The notes: generated by a model from the letters alone, not told the origin. A stretch of DNA of 64,000 nucleotides from Lachnospiraceae bacterium (GCA_028693165.1 JAQUVX010000014.1:34420-98419), one strand, 5' to 3'. Shown: positions 25,291 to 35,508, numbered from the stretch's first letter. Numbers and translations are program-made.

Positions 25291-27755
25291 TAGCGTTCCC
25301 TCCCTGCGACCATCGGCATCGGAAGCTGGATGGAATTATAGCTTCCCGCGCCGTCATAAGCATAGCGGACCGTCATCGTGTTGCCCGGAGACAGATAGGC
25401 CCCAAGCTGACTCACATCCATGGTTTCGCCGTCCAGCTCCATCCGGTCAAAATTGCCGCTGGTGTAATTATAAAAATAGATGCTGCCGGTAAACGCTTCG
25501 ATGAAGCTGTTGCTTCCCTCTTCTAAAAACGCCTCTGATATCGGTTCAAACCGCAGACTTTCCACCGATATATCCGTTCCAAGCTGGTATTCCAGCGTCA
25601 GCGGCTCCGAGCCGTTCATGGAATTGCTTGCGGCATCATATGTTCCGCTGATCACCTTCGGCGCCTTCATAAGTACCGAACGGTAGAGCGAGAAATCATT
25701 GTAGGCATTAATCTCCACAGACGCAGTCAGCATGGTCAGCCCATAGGTCTCTGCCGATGGCGTGTTGAGGAACTGACTCTCCTCCTTGTCCGTGCTGAAC
25801 GCGATGACCCGCCCGTCCGCCGTATACCCGGTCAGATAGTTATCCAGATAGAATTTCAGCAGATTGGACCGCTCCAGTGCCAGCAGATAATGCTTGTCTG
25901 CAATATCCGTCTGCTGGAATGCACTCTGCCCCGAAATCCGCTCCGCCACCACATAGGAATCTCCCAGCGGGAACCGGATCAGCTCCAAATCTTCCAGATT
26001 CTTCGTCTCCCCCGGCTCCATCCGATCCAGAAATACCATGTTGCCATAGAGCATCAGCGTTGCATTCTCAAGGGGGAAGGGGAATTGGTTCGTCAGTGTT
26101 CCGCTTAATTTTCCTTCAAAATAGTTCACATTGCCGACAATACCTATCTTTTCGGTGTTGTCGTTCTTCCGCTCCAACTGGAAATAGCGCGATGCGAAGG
26201 AAGCGATGTTCTGTCCCTGTACCGTTAAGTTTCCGCCTGTTCTGGAAATGGCGATCTGATAAGGCTCTTCCTCCGTGAAATTCAGTCCGTCCGCCGACTC
26301 CTGCGAGTAGCTTCTCGTGATCGGCAGCACTGTGTACTCCGGATTCAGTTCCGCCGTGTAAGGACGGTTGTAGGGATTCCGGACGTTAAGGTACGTCGTC
26401 TCAAGCACATAATCATCCGTCACATCCTGAATCGTCGCATAGGTATAGAAGGTCGATTTGAACCGGGTCGTCATACCCAGCAGATAAATCACCCCCGCAA
26501 ACACCAGCGACAACACCAGGACGCCTCTGCGGTAATAGATCTGCAGCTCCCGGTTCTTCAAAAAGAGATACATGCCCGGTCCCAAAAGAAGCAGGTACAC
26601 CACAATAATCCCCAGATAAAGCATCAGGTTCGGCAGTTTGTCCACATTGCCTGTGTTGATCAGGCTCTGAACCGACCAGAATTTGCCGGAATTTCCGCTG
26701 TACACGATCTCCGCAAGCTGATTGATGCGCTCTTCCCCCATCAGACTGGTAAACAGATGATCGACATAGCCCGGATGCTTTTCGCAGAATTCACTGATAT
26801 CACCCATGTCAAAGCCGGCCACCGCAATCATGCCCTGCTGCTTGGATGCCGCTGTCAGAAGCGGAAACCCGCTGCTCGATAAGATGACATTGCCCCCGTG
26901 CAGCGGAATATCCACGCACGGGATCGCCAGCATTCCGGCCCCCGGCTCCTCCAAATAAAAGTTCTCTCCCAGATCAATATGCCGCAGAGTCGGCACTCCA
27001 TAGGAATCGTCCAACAGCTCCGGTGTAAAACGTCCCAGCGTATCATCCACACGCTCGCCCGTACCCAGAATCAGCAGACCGCCGCTGTGAACCCAGTCCA
27101 TGATCGCCGCCGTCTGTTTCTCGGACAGATCCCGCAGTGTATAATTATTTACCACCAGCACATCCAGCAGATTCAGCCCGATCTCATCCTCCGGAAAATC
27201 CGCCGAACTCAGTTCGAACGCCCTGGTACGCAGCGTACTGTAATTGATGCCGACATCATTTAAATACTGCAGCGCCCAACCTTCATCAGAAAGCAGACCG
27301 ATGAACAGCTCCGGCACATCCCGGCTGACACTCAGCTTGACCTTCTTGTTCAGAAGGGTATTCCCTGCCTCGTCCTGCAAAGTCAGAAGCAGCTGGCTTG
27401 CGCTTGTCCCCAGCGGAACATTGTACTGATTCGTCACTTTGGAAAGAGCTTCTGCCCCCACGCTGTAAGCATATTGATATATCGTTCCGTCCGACTCCAT
27501 CGATCTCACCTGAAGCGTGCCGGAAAGTGCCTGCTCCCGGTTGTTTCCGATGGTAACCTCCATCGGGAGGTAGCGTCCCCCCTTGGCGGTATTGTCATAG
27601 CCGTACTGCACCTCCATCGTGACCGGTTCCTCCGCCTGGGCTGCGTCCGCATAACTCTTCATCGGAGCACAGAACATCATACAGCACAGAAAAAGAACCG
27701 CCGCCAGCACAGCGGCTGTCCTTCTTTCCTGAGGTCTGATTTTCAAACCATTCAC
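25290..27755 (-). CDS. Large membrane-anchored protein of an ABC operon, function unknown
   Basis: About 821 residues. Start GTG 27755 is chosen because AGAGGGG lies eight nucleotides upstream and a signal peptide follows (VLAAVLFLCCMMFCAPMKSYA). The N-terminal part looks like a secreted beta domain. The middle resembles a glutamine-amidotransferase-like fold (LLDVLVVNNYTLRDLSE, MDWVHSGGLLILGTG). Two or three membrane helices lie near 375-435 (LYLGIIVVYLLLLGPGMYLF), followed by a further extracytoplasmic part. Similar proteins accompany ABC-2 exporters; I know no function. Coupled to the ATPase gene. Confidence 0.75.
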   Translation of the reverse strand: MNGLKIRPQERRTAAVLAAVLFLCCMMFCAPMKSYADAAQAEEPVTMEVQYGYDNTAKGGRYLPMEVTIGNNREQALSGTLQVRSMESDGTIYQYAYSVGAEALSKVTNQYNVPLGTSASQLLLTLQDEAGNTLLNKKVKLSVSRDVPELFIGLLSDEGWALQYLNDVGINYSTLRTRAFELSSADFPEDEIGLNLLDVLVVNNYTLRDLSEKQTAAIMDWVHSGGLLILGTGERVDDTLGRFTPELLDDSYGVPTLRHIDLGENFYLEEPGAGMLAIPCVDIPLHGGNVILSSSGFPLLTAASKQQGMIAVAGFDMGDISEFCEKHPGYVDHLFTSLMGEERINQLAEIVYSGNSGKFWSVQSLINTGNVDKLPNLMLYLGIIVVYLLLLGPGMYLFLKNRELQIYYRRGVLVLSLVFAGVIYLLGMTTRFKSTFYTYATIQDVTDDYVLETTYLNVRNPYNRPYTAELNPEYTVLPITRSYSQESADGLNFTEEEPYQIAISRTGGNLTVQGQNIASFASRYFQLERKNDNTEKIGIVGNVNYFEGKLSGTLTNQFPFPLENATLMLYGNMVFLDRMEPGETKNLEDLELIRFPLGDSYVVAERISGQSAFQQTDIADKHYLLALERSNLLKFYLDNYLTGYTADGRVIAFSTDKEESQFLNTPSAETYGLTMLTASVEINAYNDFSLYRSVLMKAPKVISGTYDAASNSMNGSEPLTLEYQLGTDISVESLRFEPISEAFLEEGSNSFIEAFTGSIYFYNYTSGNFDRMELDGETMDVSQLGAYLSPGNTMTVRYAYDGAGSYNSIQLPMPMVAGRER

Positions 27756-27804
27756 TCTGTTCACCCCTCTTTTCCAAAATGGTAACTGCCCCTCACCGTG
27801 ACAG

Positions 27805-28950
27805 TTACCCGAAATGTTCTTTATTGACATCAAAATTCACCTGAAGGGTCACGGTAAATACCGTTCCATCCAGATCACTCTTCACGGTGATGGTGCCGCC
27901 GTGCATATCCACGATATTCTTCACGATCGCCAGACCGAGCCCGGTACCTCCGGTATGTGTCGAGCGGGACTGCTCCACCCGGTAGAACTTGTCGAAAACC
28001 ATAGGAAGCTCCTCCGGCGGAATCACATAGCCAAAGTTGGTCACAGACACCTGTACCGTGCTGCTCCCCGCCTGTACCTTGACGATGACACGCTTGCCAT
28101 CCGCACCGTACTTGATCGCATTGTTGATCAGATTGTCAAACAGGCGCGCCAAAAGATTGCCATCCGCTGTGATGACCTTGGCCGGAACATTGCTCTGCAG
28201 CTCATAGGACAGATTCTTGTCCACGAAATTCGGATAGGACTCCTCCAGAAGCTGACTCAGCAGCTTGATGATATCGACCTTGCCCACGTGCATGGAAATC
28301 TTTCCGTAATTCATCTTGGTGAAGCCAAACAGATCCTCGATCAGCTTCTCCAAACGCTTCGCCTTGCTGTATGCGATATCTATGTATTTTTTCTGCATCT
28401 CCGGCGGCAGTGCCACCTTGCCGGAGAGAAGCTCCAGATAACCGATGATGGAGGTCAGCGGCGTGCGCAGATCGTGTGCCACATTGGTAATCAGCTCATT
28501 CTTGGTCCGCTCGGCCTCACGTTCCTTGTCCATCAGCTTGCGGATGTCCTCTACCATCTTGTTGAGGTCCTCCGCCATGGACGAAAATTCATCGTCGCCG
28601 ATGACCTCCACATTGGTGTTTAAATCTCCCCCGGAAATACTGCTCACCGCATCGGAAATCCGGCTGATATAGGCGATCGACTTCTCCTGCAGCAGCAGAA
28701 AGGTCACGGAAAACACCACGATCCCGAACAGCACATAGCCCAGCACGATCACGGTGTCGGAGCTTGCAACCATGGCAAGCAGCGCATTCTGCCACTCCGA
28801 CCGCTCCGCATAGCCGGCCAGCATGGAGAGATTCGTCACAAGAAAAATCTCCACCAGACAGGTCACCAGAGCACTGTATATGATATTGGCTATCACACGG
28901 GTATGATAACGATGATTCAGATCATACCTGCCCTTTTTCTTACTTTTCAA
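27805..28950 (-). CDS. Sensor histidine kinase (VanS/SasA-like)
   Basis: 381 residues. Two membrane helices (about 20-45 and 68-90) enclose a very short extracytoplasmic loop of about 20 residues, so it probably senses within the membrane or through a partner. HAMP (about 90-140) is followed by HisKA with NVAHDLRTPLTSIIGYLELL and HATPase with NLINNAIKYGADG and GTGLGLAIVKNIVDMHGG. Its start overlaps the response-regulator stop by 11 nt. The loop-poor topology resembles VanS-like and intramembrane-sensing kinases that control ABC exporters. Confidence 0.92.
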   Translation of the reverse strand: MKSKKKGRYDLNHRYHTRVIANIIYSALVTCLVEIFLVTNLSMLAGYAERSEWQNALLAMVASSDTVIVLGYVLFGIVVFSVTFLLLQEKSIAYISRISDAVSSISGGDLNTNVEVIGDDEFSSMAEDLNKMVEDIRKLMDKEREAERTKNELITNVAHDLRTPLTSIIGYLELLSGKVALPPEMQKKYIDIAYSKAKRLEKLIEDLFGFTKMNYGKISMHVGKVDIIKLLSQLLEESYPNFVDKNLSYELQSNVPAKVITADGNLLARLFDNLINNAIKYGADGKRVIVKVQAGSSTVQVSVTNFGYVIPPEELPMVFDKFYRVEQSRSTHTGGTGLGLAIVKNIVDMHGGTITVKSDLDGTVFTVTLQVNFDVNKEHFG

Positions 28951-29644
28951 TTTTGTATCCTACTCCCCAGACCGTTGTAATGATTTTGTCCTGACGCTCG
29001 TCCTCCTTCATCTTTCCGCGAAGACGGCGAATATGTACCATGACGGTGTTGTTTGCTTCATACACCTTTTCGTTCCACACCTTCTCAAAAATCTCGTCAG
29101 TGCTGAACACCTTACCCGGGTTGGAAGCCAGCAGGTAAAGAATATCGAACTCGATCGGTGTCAGCTTCACTTCTTCCTCATACACCAGAACCTTGTGATT
29201 GTCCTTATTGATCGTGAGGCCGCGAATGCTGATCTCATTCTTCGCATTCTCGTGTACGCTGCTGTTCGGGTTCAACTGGGTGTAGCGGCGAAGCTGAGAC
29301 TTGACGCGGGCCGTCAGCTCCAGCGGATTGAACGGCTTCACCACGTAATCATCGGCGCCGGTTCCCAGTCCGAGAATCTTGTCAAGATCTGTGGACTTGG
29401 CGCTCAGCATAATGATCGGAATGTTGTTCGTTTCACGGACCTTCTTGCACATCTCCAGGCCGTTCATGCCCGGCATCATGATGTCCAGCAGCACAAGATG
29501 GATCTCTTCCTTCCCCAGAATGTCCAGGCCGTCCTGTGCATTGGACGCCTTAAATACTTTATAACCATCACTGACCAGATAGATCTCTACCAGATCGGCA
29601 ATCTCCTGTTCATCATCAACAACCAGAATATTGGTCTCTGCCAT
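28940..29644 (-). CDS. OmpR-type response regulator (VanR-like)
   Basis: 234 residues. Receiver 1-120 with acidic pocket at 10-11, phosphoacceptor Asp54 in LVLLDIMMPGMNG and Lys in VVKPFNP. The winged-helix domain at about 135-232 has KLTPIEFDILYLLASNPGKVFS and VMVHIRRLRGKM. First gene of the operon; GGAGG stands nine nucleotides before the ATG. It probably controls the downstream exporter genes. Confidence 0.94.
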   Translation of the reverse strand: MAETNILVVDDEQEIADLVEIYLVSDGYKVFKASNAQDGLDILGKEEIHLVLLDIMMPGMNGLEMCKKVRETNNIPIIMLSAKSTDLDKILGLGTGADDYVVKPFNPLELTARVKSQLRRYTQLNPNSSVHENAKNEISIRGLTINKDNHKVLVYEEEVKLTPIEFDILYLLASNPGKVFSTDEIFEKVWNEKVYEANNTVMVHIRRLRGKMKEDERQDKIITTVWGVGYKIEK

Positions 29645-29763
29645 ATCGGTTTCCTCCTGTTGTTTGTTTCTTTTATCTTATTTATTAATAGTAGCATAAA
29701 ATACCTTGTTATGCCTTACTTTTTTATTACAAAATTGGAATGAATTTACAGGGACTTTCCACG

Positions 29764-29796
29764 CAAAAAGGCATCTCCGCTCCGGAAATGCCTTTT
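29764..29796 (-). terminator. Terminator of ppk1
   Basis: AAAAGGCAT (29765-29773) pairs with ATGCCTTTT (29787-29795). On the minus strand the stem ends in TTTTTGCG. It lies about 20 nt after the ppk1 stop and insulates the two-component operon. Confidence 0.8.
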
Positions 29797-29815
29797 CACT
29801 CTTTATGGAAACCGG

Positions 29816-31951
29816 CTATGCCTCTGCCGGAACAAACACCCGTGTATTGTGTATATCCTGATCCTCTGTGTGGGATGCCGCCAACGCGATGGCTTCCTCA
29901 CAGAAGGTCTCCTGTGCCGTCACCAGAACCTTGCCGCGCTTATCGATCTTCTCGTAGGTTCCGTCCGGCTGCAGAATGTGCGCCTTTACGTTGTCCGCAA
30001 GCTGCACCTCCAGAATGTGGACGACCTGCTCTCTCAGCTGCGCATCCTCCACCGGGAACATGATCTCCACGCGCTTGTCCAGATTTCTCGGCATCCAGTC
30101 GGCGCTTCCCATGTAGACCTCCGGACTGCCGTCGTTCCCAAAGTAAAAGATGCGGGCATGCTCCAGAAAATTACCGACGATGGAATGCACCGTAATATTT
30201 TCACTGAGACCCGGTACTCCCGCCTTCAGACAGCAGATACCCCGGATGATCAGCTCGATCTTCACGCCCGCGCAGGAAGCCTCATACAGCGTTGCAATGA
30301 TCTCCTTGTCACACAGCGAGTTCATCTTGGCAATGATGTGCCCCTGCTTGCCGGCACGTGCCAGATCGGCCTCCCGCCGGATCATCTTCACACAACGGCT
30401 GCGCAGCCAGAGCGGTGCCAGAGCCAGCTTGTTCCAGGTCGGCGGCTCCGAATAGCCGGACAGCATATTGAATACTGCCGTGGCATCCTCACCGATCTGC
30501 GGATGGCAGGTCATCAATCCGCAGTCCGTGTACAGCTTCGCGGTGGAATCATTGTAGTTGCCGGTGCCAAGATGCACGTAGCGCCGGATGCCGTCTTCCT
30601 CGCGGCGAACGACCAGCGTGATCTTGCAGTGCGTCTTAAGGCCAACCAGGCCGTAGATCACATGACAGCCCGCTTTCTCAAGCTTCTTCGCCCAGTTGAT
30701 ATTGTTCTCCTCATCAAAACGGGCTTTCAGCTCGACCAGAACGGACACCTGTTTGCCGTTCTCCGCCGCCTCAGCCAGTGCCGCTATAATCGGGGAATGT
30801 CCGCTGACACGATACAGCGTCTGCTTGATCGCCAGCACGTCCGGGTCCTTCGCCGCCGTCCGCACGAGATTTACCACCGGATCGAAGGTCTGGTATGGGT
30901 GGTGCAGCAGGATGTCGCCCCGTCGGATGTTGGTGAAAATATCATCCTCATTCATCAGCGCCGGAATTTGCTGCGGAATATAAAATGGTGTCTTCAATGC
31001 ATCAAAACCAGTCATTCCATACATCTTCATCAGGAACGTCAGATCCAGCGGGCCGTTGATCTCATAGATATCTTCTGCGCCAACCGCCAGCTCTTTTTTG
31101 AGAATCTTCAGCAGACGCTTGTCCACCTTCTCCTCCACCTCCAGGCGGATCACCTCGCCCCACTGACGTTTTTTGAGCTGCTTCTGAATCTCCTCAAGCA
31201 GGTCAACCGCCTCCTCCTCATCCAGAGAAAAGTCCGCGTTTCGCATAATGCGGAACGGATGCGCCGTGACGATATTGTAGTTTAAGAACAGCTCCTTTAT
31301 GTTGCGCTCGATGATCTCCTCAAGCAGGATCACGCGGCGCTCACCCTCCGGGCCGTTTGGAAGCTCCACGATACGCGGCAGGCCGGACGGAACCTGAACC
31401 ATTGCAAATTCCAGATCCTCCTCGCCGTCTTTCTTCTGTACCAGAGCCGCTATATTCAGCGTCTTGTTGCGAATGAGCGGGAACGGGCGGGACGAGTCCA
31501 CCGCCATCGGAGTCAGCACCGGATACACGTTCTCATGGAAAAAGCGATCCACGTAATCTGCTTCCGGGCCGCTCAGTTCCTCGTGCTCGCAGATCACCCA
31601 CAGTCCCTGCTGCTTCAGCGTCGGCAGAAGAGAACGATTGTATGTGGAATACTGAAGCGAAACCAGATCATGGGTCTTCTCCCCGATCAGCGCAAGCTGT
31701 TCTTCCGGCTTAAGCCCCGCGATGTCCGGTTTGCGGTATTTCGCATGAACCATATCCTTCAGGGATGCCACACGAACCATAAAAAATTCATCCAGATTTG
31801 AGGCCGTAATGCTCAGGAATTTTAAGCGTTCAAACAGCGGAATACTCTTGTCCCGCGCCTCATTCAGAATCCGATAATCGAATTCCAGCCAGCTCATCTC
31901 TCGGTTTACATAATTCTTCGGATCTGTATAAATATTCTCTGTCTCTGCCAT
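29816..31951 (-). CDS. ppk1: Polyphosphate kinase 1
   Basis: 711 residues, usual length. The N-terminal domain begins NREMSWLEFDYRILNEA. The catalytic PLD-like domains carry FDEENNINWAKKLEKAGCHV, the phospho-acceptor region GLKTHCKITLVVR and YVHLGTGNYND, and the second block MGSADWMPRNLDKRVEIMFPV. It polymerises the ATP gamma-phosphate into polyphosphate, reversibly. It lies 2 nt downstream of the ppx-type gene, so synthesis and breakdown are encoded in one operon. Confidence 0.96.
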   Translation of the reverse strand: MAETENIYTDPKNYVNREMSWLEFDYRILNEARDKSIPLFERLKFLSITASNLDEFFMVRVASLKDMVHAKYRKPDIAGLKPEEQLALIGEKTHDLVSLQYSTYNRSLLPTLKQQGLWVICEHEELSGPEADYVDRFFHENVYPVLTPMAVDSSRPFPLIRNKTLNIAALVQKKDGEEDLEFAMVQVPSGLPRIVELPNGPEGERRVILLEEIIERNIKELFLNYNIVTAHPFRIMRNADFSLDEEEAVDLLEEIQKQLKKRQWGEVIRLEVEEKVDKRLLKILKKELAVGAEDIYEINGPLDLTFLMKMYGMTGFDALKTPFYIPQQIPALMNEDDIFTNIRRGDILLHHPYQTFDPVVNLVRTAAKDPDVLAIKQTLYRVSGHSPIIAALAEAAENGKQVSVLVELKARFDEENNINWAKKLEKAGCHVIYGLVGLKTHCKITLVVRREEDGIRRYVHLGTGNYNDSTAKLYTDCGLMTCHPQIGEDATAVFNMLSGYSEPPTWNKLALAPLWLRSRCVKMIRREADLARAGKQGHIIAKMNSLCDKEIIATLYEASCAGVKIELIIRGICCLKAGVPGLSENITVHSIVGNFLEHARIFYFGNDGSPEVYMGSADWMPRNLDKRVEIMFPVEDAQLREQVVHILEVQLADNVKAHILQPDGTYEKIDKRGKVLVTAQETFCEEAIALAASHTEDQDIHNTRVFVPAEA

Positions 31952-31953
31952 GT

Positions 31954-33510
31954 CTACACCCTCTTTTTCTGTTTCAGAATCGGACGGATTCCAAAGTTTT
32001 CTTCAAAGAAATCGCTTTTTTCTGCGATGGACAAGGATTCCAACGTCACATCGCCGTCGTAGTCGGTCGTGATGATCATCTGATTGTCGCGCAGCGTAAT
32101 CTTACAGCCTGCCAGCTTATTCTGATGTCCGCGGTCCATGGAATTGGCCAGCCGCAGAATCGCCGTAAGCTTGGCGATCAGCAGCGTCAAGTTCTCCGGA
32201 TTCGCCAGACGGCTGTCACAGTAAGGCTGGGCCTCCACCTTCAATTCATTGTAGCGGAAATTCCGCGCATGGTACTTGACCACATTCGCCACGATCTCCC
32301 GCTCCAGGTGGGAGAGACCGATGATCTCCGTGGCCATAATCATATTGTAGGCACAGTCGGTCGCATCCCGCAGGGTAACAAATTTACCGCAGGAATGCAG
32401 ATCCGCCGCGATCTGAAGAATCAGCCGCTCCCGCTCCTTCATGCCGTGATATTTTTTCAGACTGTCAAAGATCAGCAATGCCGCATTTTCCACTGCCTGG
32501 ATATGCGGCATATGACATTTGTACCGCTTTGCCATATTGCGGGATGCCGCCGTGATATCATTGGAAAAATTATGATTGAATTTCAGAAGCTTCTTATCCT
32601 CTGCATAGTCCGCTGCGATTCCGTCCACCATGCGGATTCCCGGCACCCACAAAATCTCCGCGCCCGTAATCTCCATCATCCGTTTGTAGATCGTTGCCGT
32701 CGGGAAAAGCATCGCTGCATATTCACCGTTGACGCTGAATTCGTCTTTCTTCTGATCCAACGTCATACTGCTCAGTTTCTGATAAAATTTGCGGAACTCT
32801 TCCTGCGTGATCTGATCCTTTTTCCCATCTCCCATCCGGTAAAACAGGGTCAGGACCGGCTCGCCGATCGCGATCAGACTTCGCACCTCACGTTCCTTTA
32901 AATACATCTTGCGGTAGGTGACCAGTTCATTGTCTATCAGCTCTGCCACCAGCGTCTTTTCCTGTTCCGAAGAAATCCGCGCCTTCGCCACCATCTCCCG
33001 CAGCCGAAGAACACCCAGCGGCAGATTCTGCGTGGAAGTCAGTGCGTCCTTGTCAAACAGAGAAGCCTGCATGCTGCCAAAACCCACGTCCACGATCGCG
33101 GTTCCGCGCTGAAGGATGCGCTGATACTCCTCATCCTTTGCGGCAATCGCCTTATAGCTGATAAAGCGTTGTTCCGAGTTGCTGATTATTTTTACTTCGA
33201 TGCCTGTGCGGACCCGAATCTGTTCCAGCACAAGCTGACTGTTGCTTGCCTCACGCATGGCACTCGTAGCATAGGCCCGATACTCCGTGATCTGATAGCC
33301 CTTCATGATCCGTACAAAGTCGTTCAGTACCTCGCACATCTCCTCCACCAGACCGTAGCTGATCCGACCTTCATTATATGTGTCTTTTCCAAGTGCAATC
33401 GTATGCTTTACATGATCCACCGAGTGGATGGCATTGCGGTTGGAAATCTCAAAGATTCCCAGCTCCAGCTCGAATGAGCCTACATCGATTGCCGCGAACG
33501 TGCGTATCAT
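31954..33510 (-). CDS. ppx: Ppx/GppA-type exopolyphosphatase
   Basis: 518 residues from ATG 33510 with AGGAGGGG upstream. ASKHA-type domain: phosphate-1 loop AAIDVGSFELELGIFEI, AYATSAMREASNS and the second loop AIVDVGFGSMQASLFD. The C-terminal part is HD-like (LILQIAADLHSCGKFV, IVANVVKYHAR). It removes terminal phosphates from polyphosphate or converts pppGpp to ppGpp. The pairing with ppk1 favours the former. Confidence 0.9.
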   Translation of the reverse strand: MIRTFAAIDVGSFELELGIFEISNRNAIHSVDHVKHTIALGKDTYNEGRISYGLVEEMCEVLNDFVRIMKGYQITEYRAYATSAMREASNSQLVLEQIRVRTGIEVKIISNSEQRFISYKAIAAKDEEYQRILQRGTAIVDVGFGSMQASLFDKDALTSTQNLPLGVLRLREMVAKARISSEQEKTLVAELIDNELVTYRKMYLKEREVRSLIAIGEPVLTLFYRMGDGKKDQITQEEFRKFYQKLSSMTLDQKKDEFSVNGEYAAMLFPTATIYKRMMEITGAEILWVPGIRMVDGIAADYAEDKKLLKFNHNFSNDITAASRNMAKRYKCHMPHIQAVENAALLIFDSLKKYHGMKERERLILQIAADLHSCGKFVTLRDATDCAYNMIMATEIIGLSHLEREIVANVVKYHARNFRYNELKVEAQPYCDSRLANPENLTLLIAKLTAILRLANSMDRGHQNKLAGCKITLRDNQMIITTDYDGDVTLESLSIAEKSDFFEENFGIRPILKQKKRV

Positions 33511-33556
33511 ATCGCTTCCCCTCCTTTTGCCTACGGTATGAACAATGAGTTTCAAC

Positions 33557-33605
33557 AAAAGCCGAACTCCACTTCACTCCGTAATGAGTATAACTGAAAT
33601 TCGGC
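33557..33605 (-). terminator. Terminator between pheA and ppx
   Basis: GCCGAA (33561-33566) pairs with TTCGGC (33600-33605), with partial pairing inside. On the minus strand it is followed by TTTTGTTG. It lies 26 nt after the pheA stop. Confidence 0.65.
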
Positions 33606-33631
33606 CGGTCGTACGTTAAATATTTGTAAAA

Positions 33632-34759
33632 TCAATAATTACCCAAAATTCGTGTATTCAGCGCCTCTTCGGTAATTCCATTCAATGCATTTTGAACCCC
33701 CGCGTCATCCAGACTTCCCTCGATATCCACGAAGAATCGATACTCCCAGTTTCTTCCCGGGATCGGCCGGGATTCAATCATCCTCATATTCACATGATTA
33801 AAAATGAAATGTCCCAGCATGTTATACAGTGTGCCGCTCTGGTGCGGAAGCTCAAAGCAGATGCTCACCTTCGACGCATCCGCCCGATACATCGGCCGGT
33901 TTGCCAGAATGATAAAGCGCGTGGTGTTCCCCTGATTGTTCTGGATCTGCGGCTTTAACACCTTCAGTCCATACAGCCTTCCGGCAATCTCACTGGCTAC
34001 AGCCGCCTGCGTCCGGTCGCCGTTCTCCTGAACCTTGCGAGCCGCCAGCGCCGTGTTTGCCATGCTGATCTGCTGCCACTGTCTCTGCTCATTCAGATAG
34101 CGGGAGCACTGCATCAGTGCCTGCGGATGGGAATAAACCGTGCGGATATCGGAAAGCTCCGCCCCTTCCACACCCAGAAGATAATGATCCACCGGCAGGA
34201 AAATCTCCGCCACGATATAATTCTGGTAACGGACCAGCAGGTCATAATTGTCGACCACCGCTCCCGCAGAAGAATTTTCGATGGGAAGAACCGCGTAATC
34301 GGCGCGTCCCTCCTGCACCTCACGCATCGCATCCTCAAAGGTCGCCACATGATAAGCGTCCGCCTGTTCTCCGAAATATTTCAGCGTCGCCGCGTGCTGG
34401 TAAGCGCCTTCCGCCCCCTGATAAACCACCCGGGCCTGCCCGGTGGGAAGCGCCTCAAGCCGCTCAAACCCCAGATCCCTGCTTTTTCCATGCTCTGCCA
34501 GCAGACGGTACTGGTAGCGGCGGCTGATCGTCATCATCTGCGCAAACAGCTCCCGCACCGCATTCTGATTGAACATGCCATGTGCCATCGCGCCCACAGC
34601 CTCCAACTTCTGCGCTTCCCGCGCCCCGTCATACACTGCTTTGCCAGACTCAATCTTGGACTCTGCCACGTCCCCACAGATCGCCATTCTTCGCTCAAAT
34701 AGTTCCACAATCTGGCCGTCAATCTCATCCAGCTGTCTTCTGCATTCCTGTAAATCCAC
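33632..34759 (-). CDS. pheA: Chorismate mutase-prephenate dehydratase (P-protein)
   Basis: 375 residues. An AroQ chorismate mutase domain (about 1-90; LDEIDGQIVELFERRMAICGDVAESK) is followed by a prephenate dehydratase domain (about 108-285) with GAEGAYQHAA, VLPIENSSAGAV and NTTRFIIL. An ACT domain follows (about 295-375; KVSICFELPHQSGTLYNML and the ESRPIPGRNWEYRFFVDIEG Phe-binding motif). It makes phenylpyruvate from chorismate; the ACT domain implies feedback by phenylalanine. It follows plsC after 5 nt. Confidence 0.95.
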   Translation of the reverse strand: MDLQECRRQLDEIDGQIVELFERRMAICGDVAESKIESGKAVYDGAREAQKLEAVGAMAHGMFNQNAVRELFAQMMTISRRYQYRLLAEHGKSRDLGFERLEALPTGQARVVYQGAEGAYQHAATLKYFGEQADAYHVATFEDAMREVQEGRADYAVLPIENSSAGAVVDNYDLLVRYQNYIVAEIFLPVDHYLLGVEGAELSDIRTVYSHPQALMQCSRYLNEQRQWQQISMANTALAARKVQENGDRTQAAVASEIAGRLYGLKVLKPQIQNNQGNTTRFIILANRPMYRADASKVSICFELPHQSGTLYNMLGHFIFNHVNMRMIESRPIPGRNWEYRFFVDIEGSLDDAGVQNALNGITEEALNTRILGNY

Positions 34760-34764
34760 TGTTC

Positions 34765-35508
34765 TTATGCCCTCCGCGCCTGCTGTTCATTTGTCAGCAT
34801 TTCTGCAATTCTTTTCTGGGTATATGCCCCCACATGCTTCCGATCTTCCAACGGAAGTTCTTTGACGTAAAACGGTTCTCCAAACTCAATCGTGACCGTC
34901 GACGGTCTCATAAACGGAATATGCTGTTCAAAAATCTCCGATGAGCCGGTGATGGCGACCGGAACAACCGGGCAGCCGGATTTCTCTGCGATCTTTAAGC
35001 TCCCCTCCTTAAAGGGCAGCATCTCAAGCGGATCCGTACTGCGGTTGCGGGTTCCCTCCGGAAAAATCCAGATCGAGATTCCGTTCCTGACCTTTTCAAT
35101 TCCATCCAGAATCGTCTTAAGTCCCGCCTTGATGTCCTTACGGTCCAAAAACAGACAGTTCACATCCCGCATCCAGTTTGACAGAATCGGGTAACGCAGC
35201 ATCTCCTTCTTCGCCACAAATCCGGTCAGGCCCGGAACCGTGATGTAGCCTACCAGAATATCAAAGTAGCTTCTGTGGTTGCCTACATACAGCACGGCCC
35301 CCTCCGGAATACGTTCCTTTCCCTTCACGATCACAGTCGAACCTGTAATGCGAACAAGCATCCGAAACACCGCTTTCACCACAGCCAGGCTGTGCTCCTG
35401 CTGACGCCTCCGGCTTCCCTTCCTCACCAGCCATTCCCCGATCAGCAGCGGAATACTGAAAACCAGAAATCCTAAAAGCAGCAGTACAACCAATATGAAT
35501 CGTATCAT
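34765..35508 (-). CDS. plsC: 1-acylglycerol-3-phosphate O-acyltransferase (PlsC-like)
   Basis: 247 residues with an N-terminal membrane helix (about 4-26). Acyltransferase motifs: NHRSYFD (HX4D catalytic block), FLDRKD, IFPEGTRNRS and VPVAITGS. It acylates lysophosphatidate at the membrane in phospholipid synthesis. Immediately precedes pheA on the same transcript. Confidence 0.92.
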   Translation of the reverse strand: MIRFILVVLLLLGFLVFSIPLLIGEWLVRKGSRRRQQEHSLAVVKAVFRMLVRITGSTVIVKGKERIPEGAVLYVGNHRSYFDILVGYITVPGLTGFVAKKEMLRYPILSNWMRDVNCLFLDRKDIKAGLKTILDGIEKVRNGISIWIFPEGTRNRSTDPLEMLPFKEGSLKIAEKSGCPVVPVAITGSSEIFEQHIPFMRPSTVTIEFGEPFYVKELPLEDRKHVGAYTQKRIAEMLTNEQQARRA

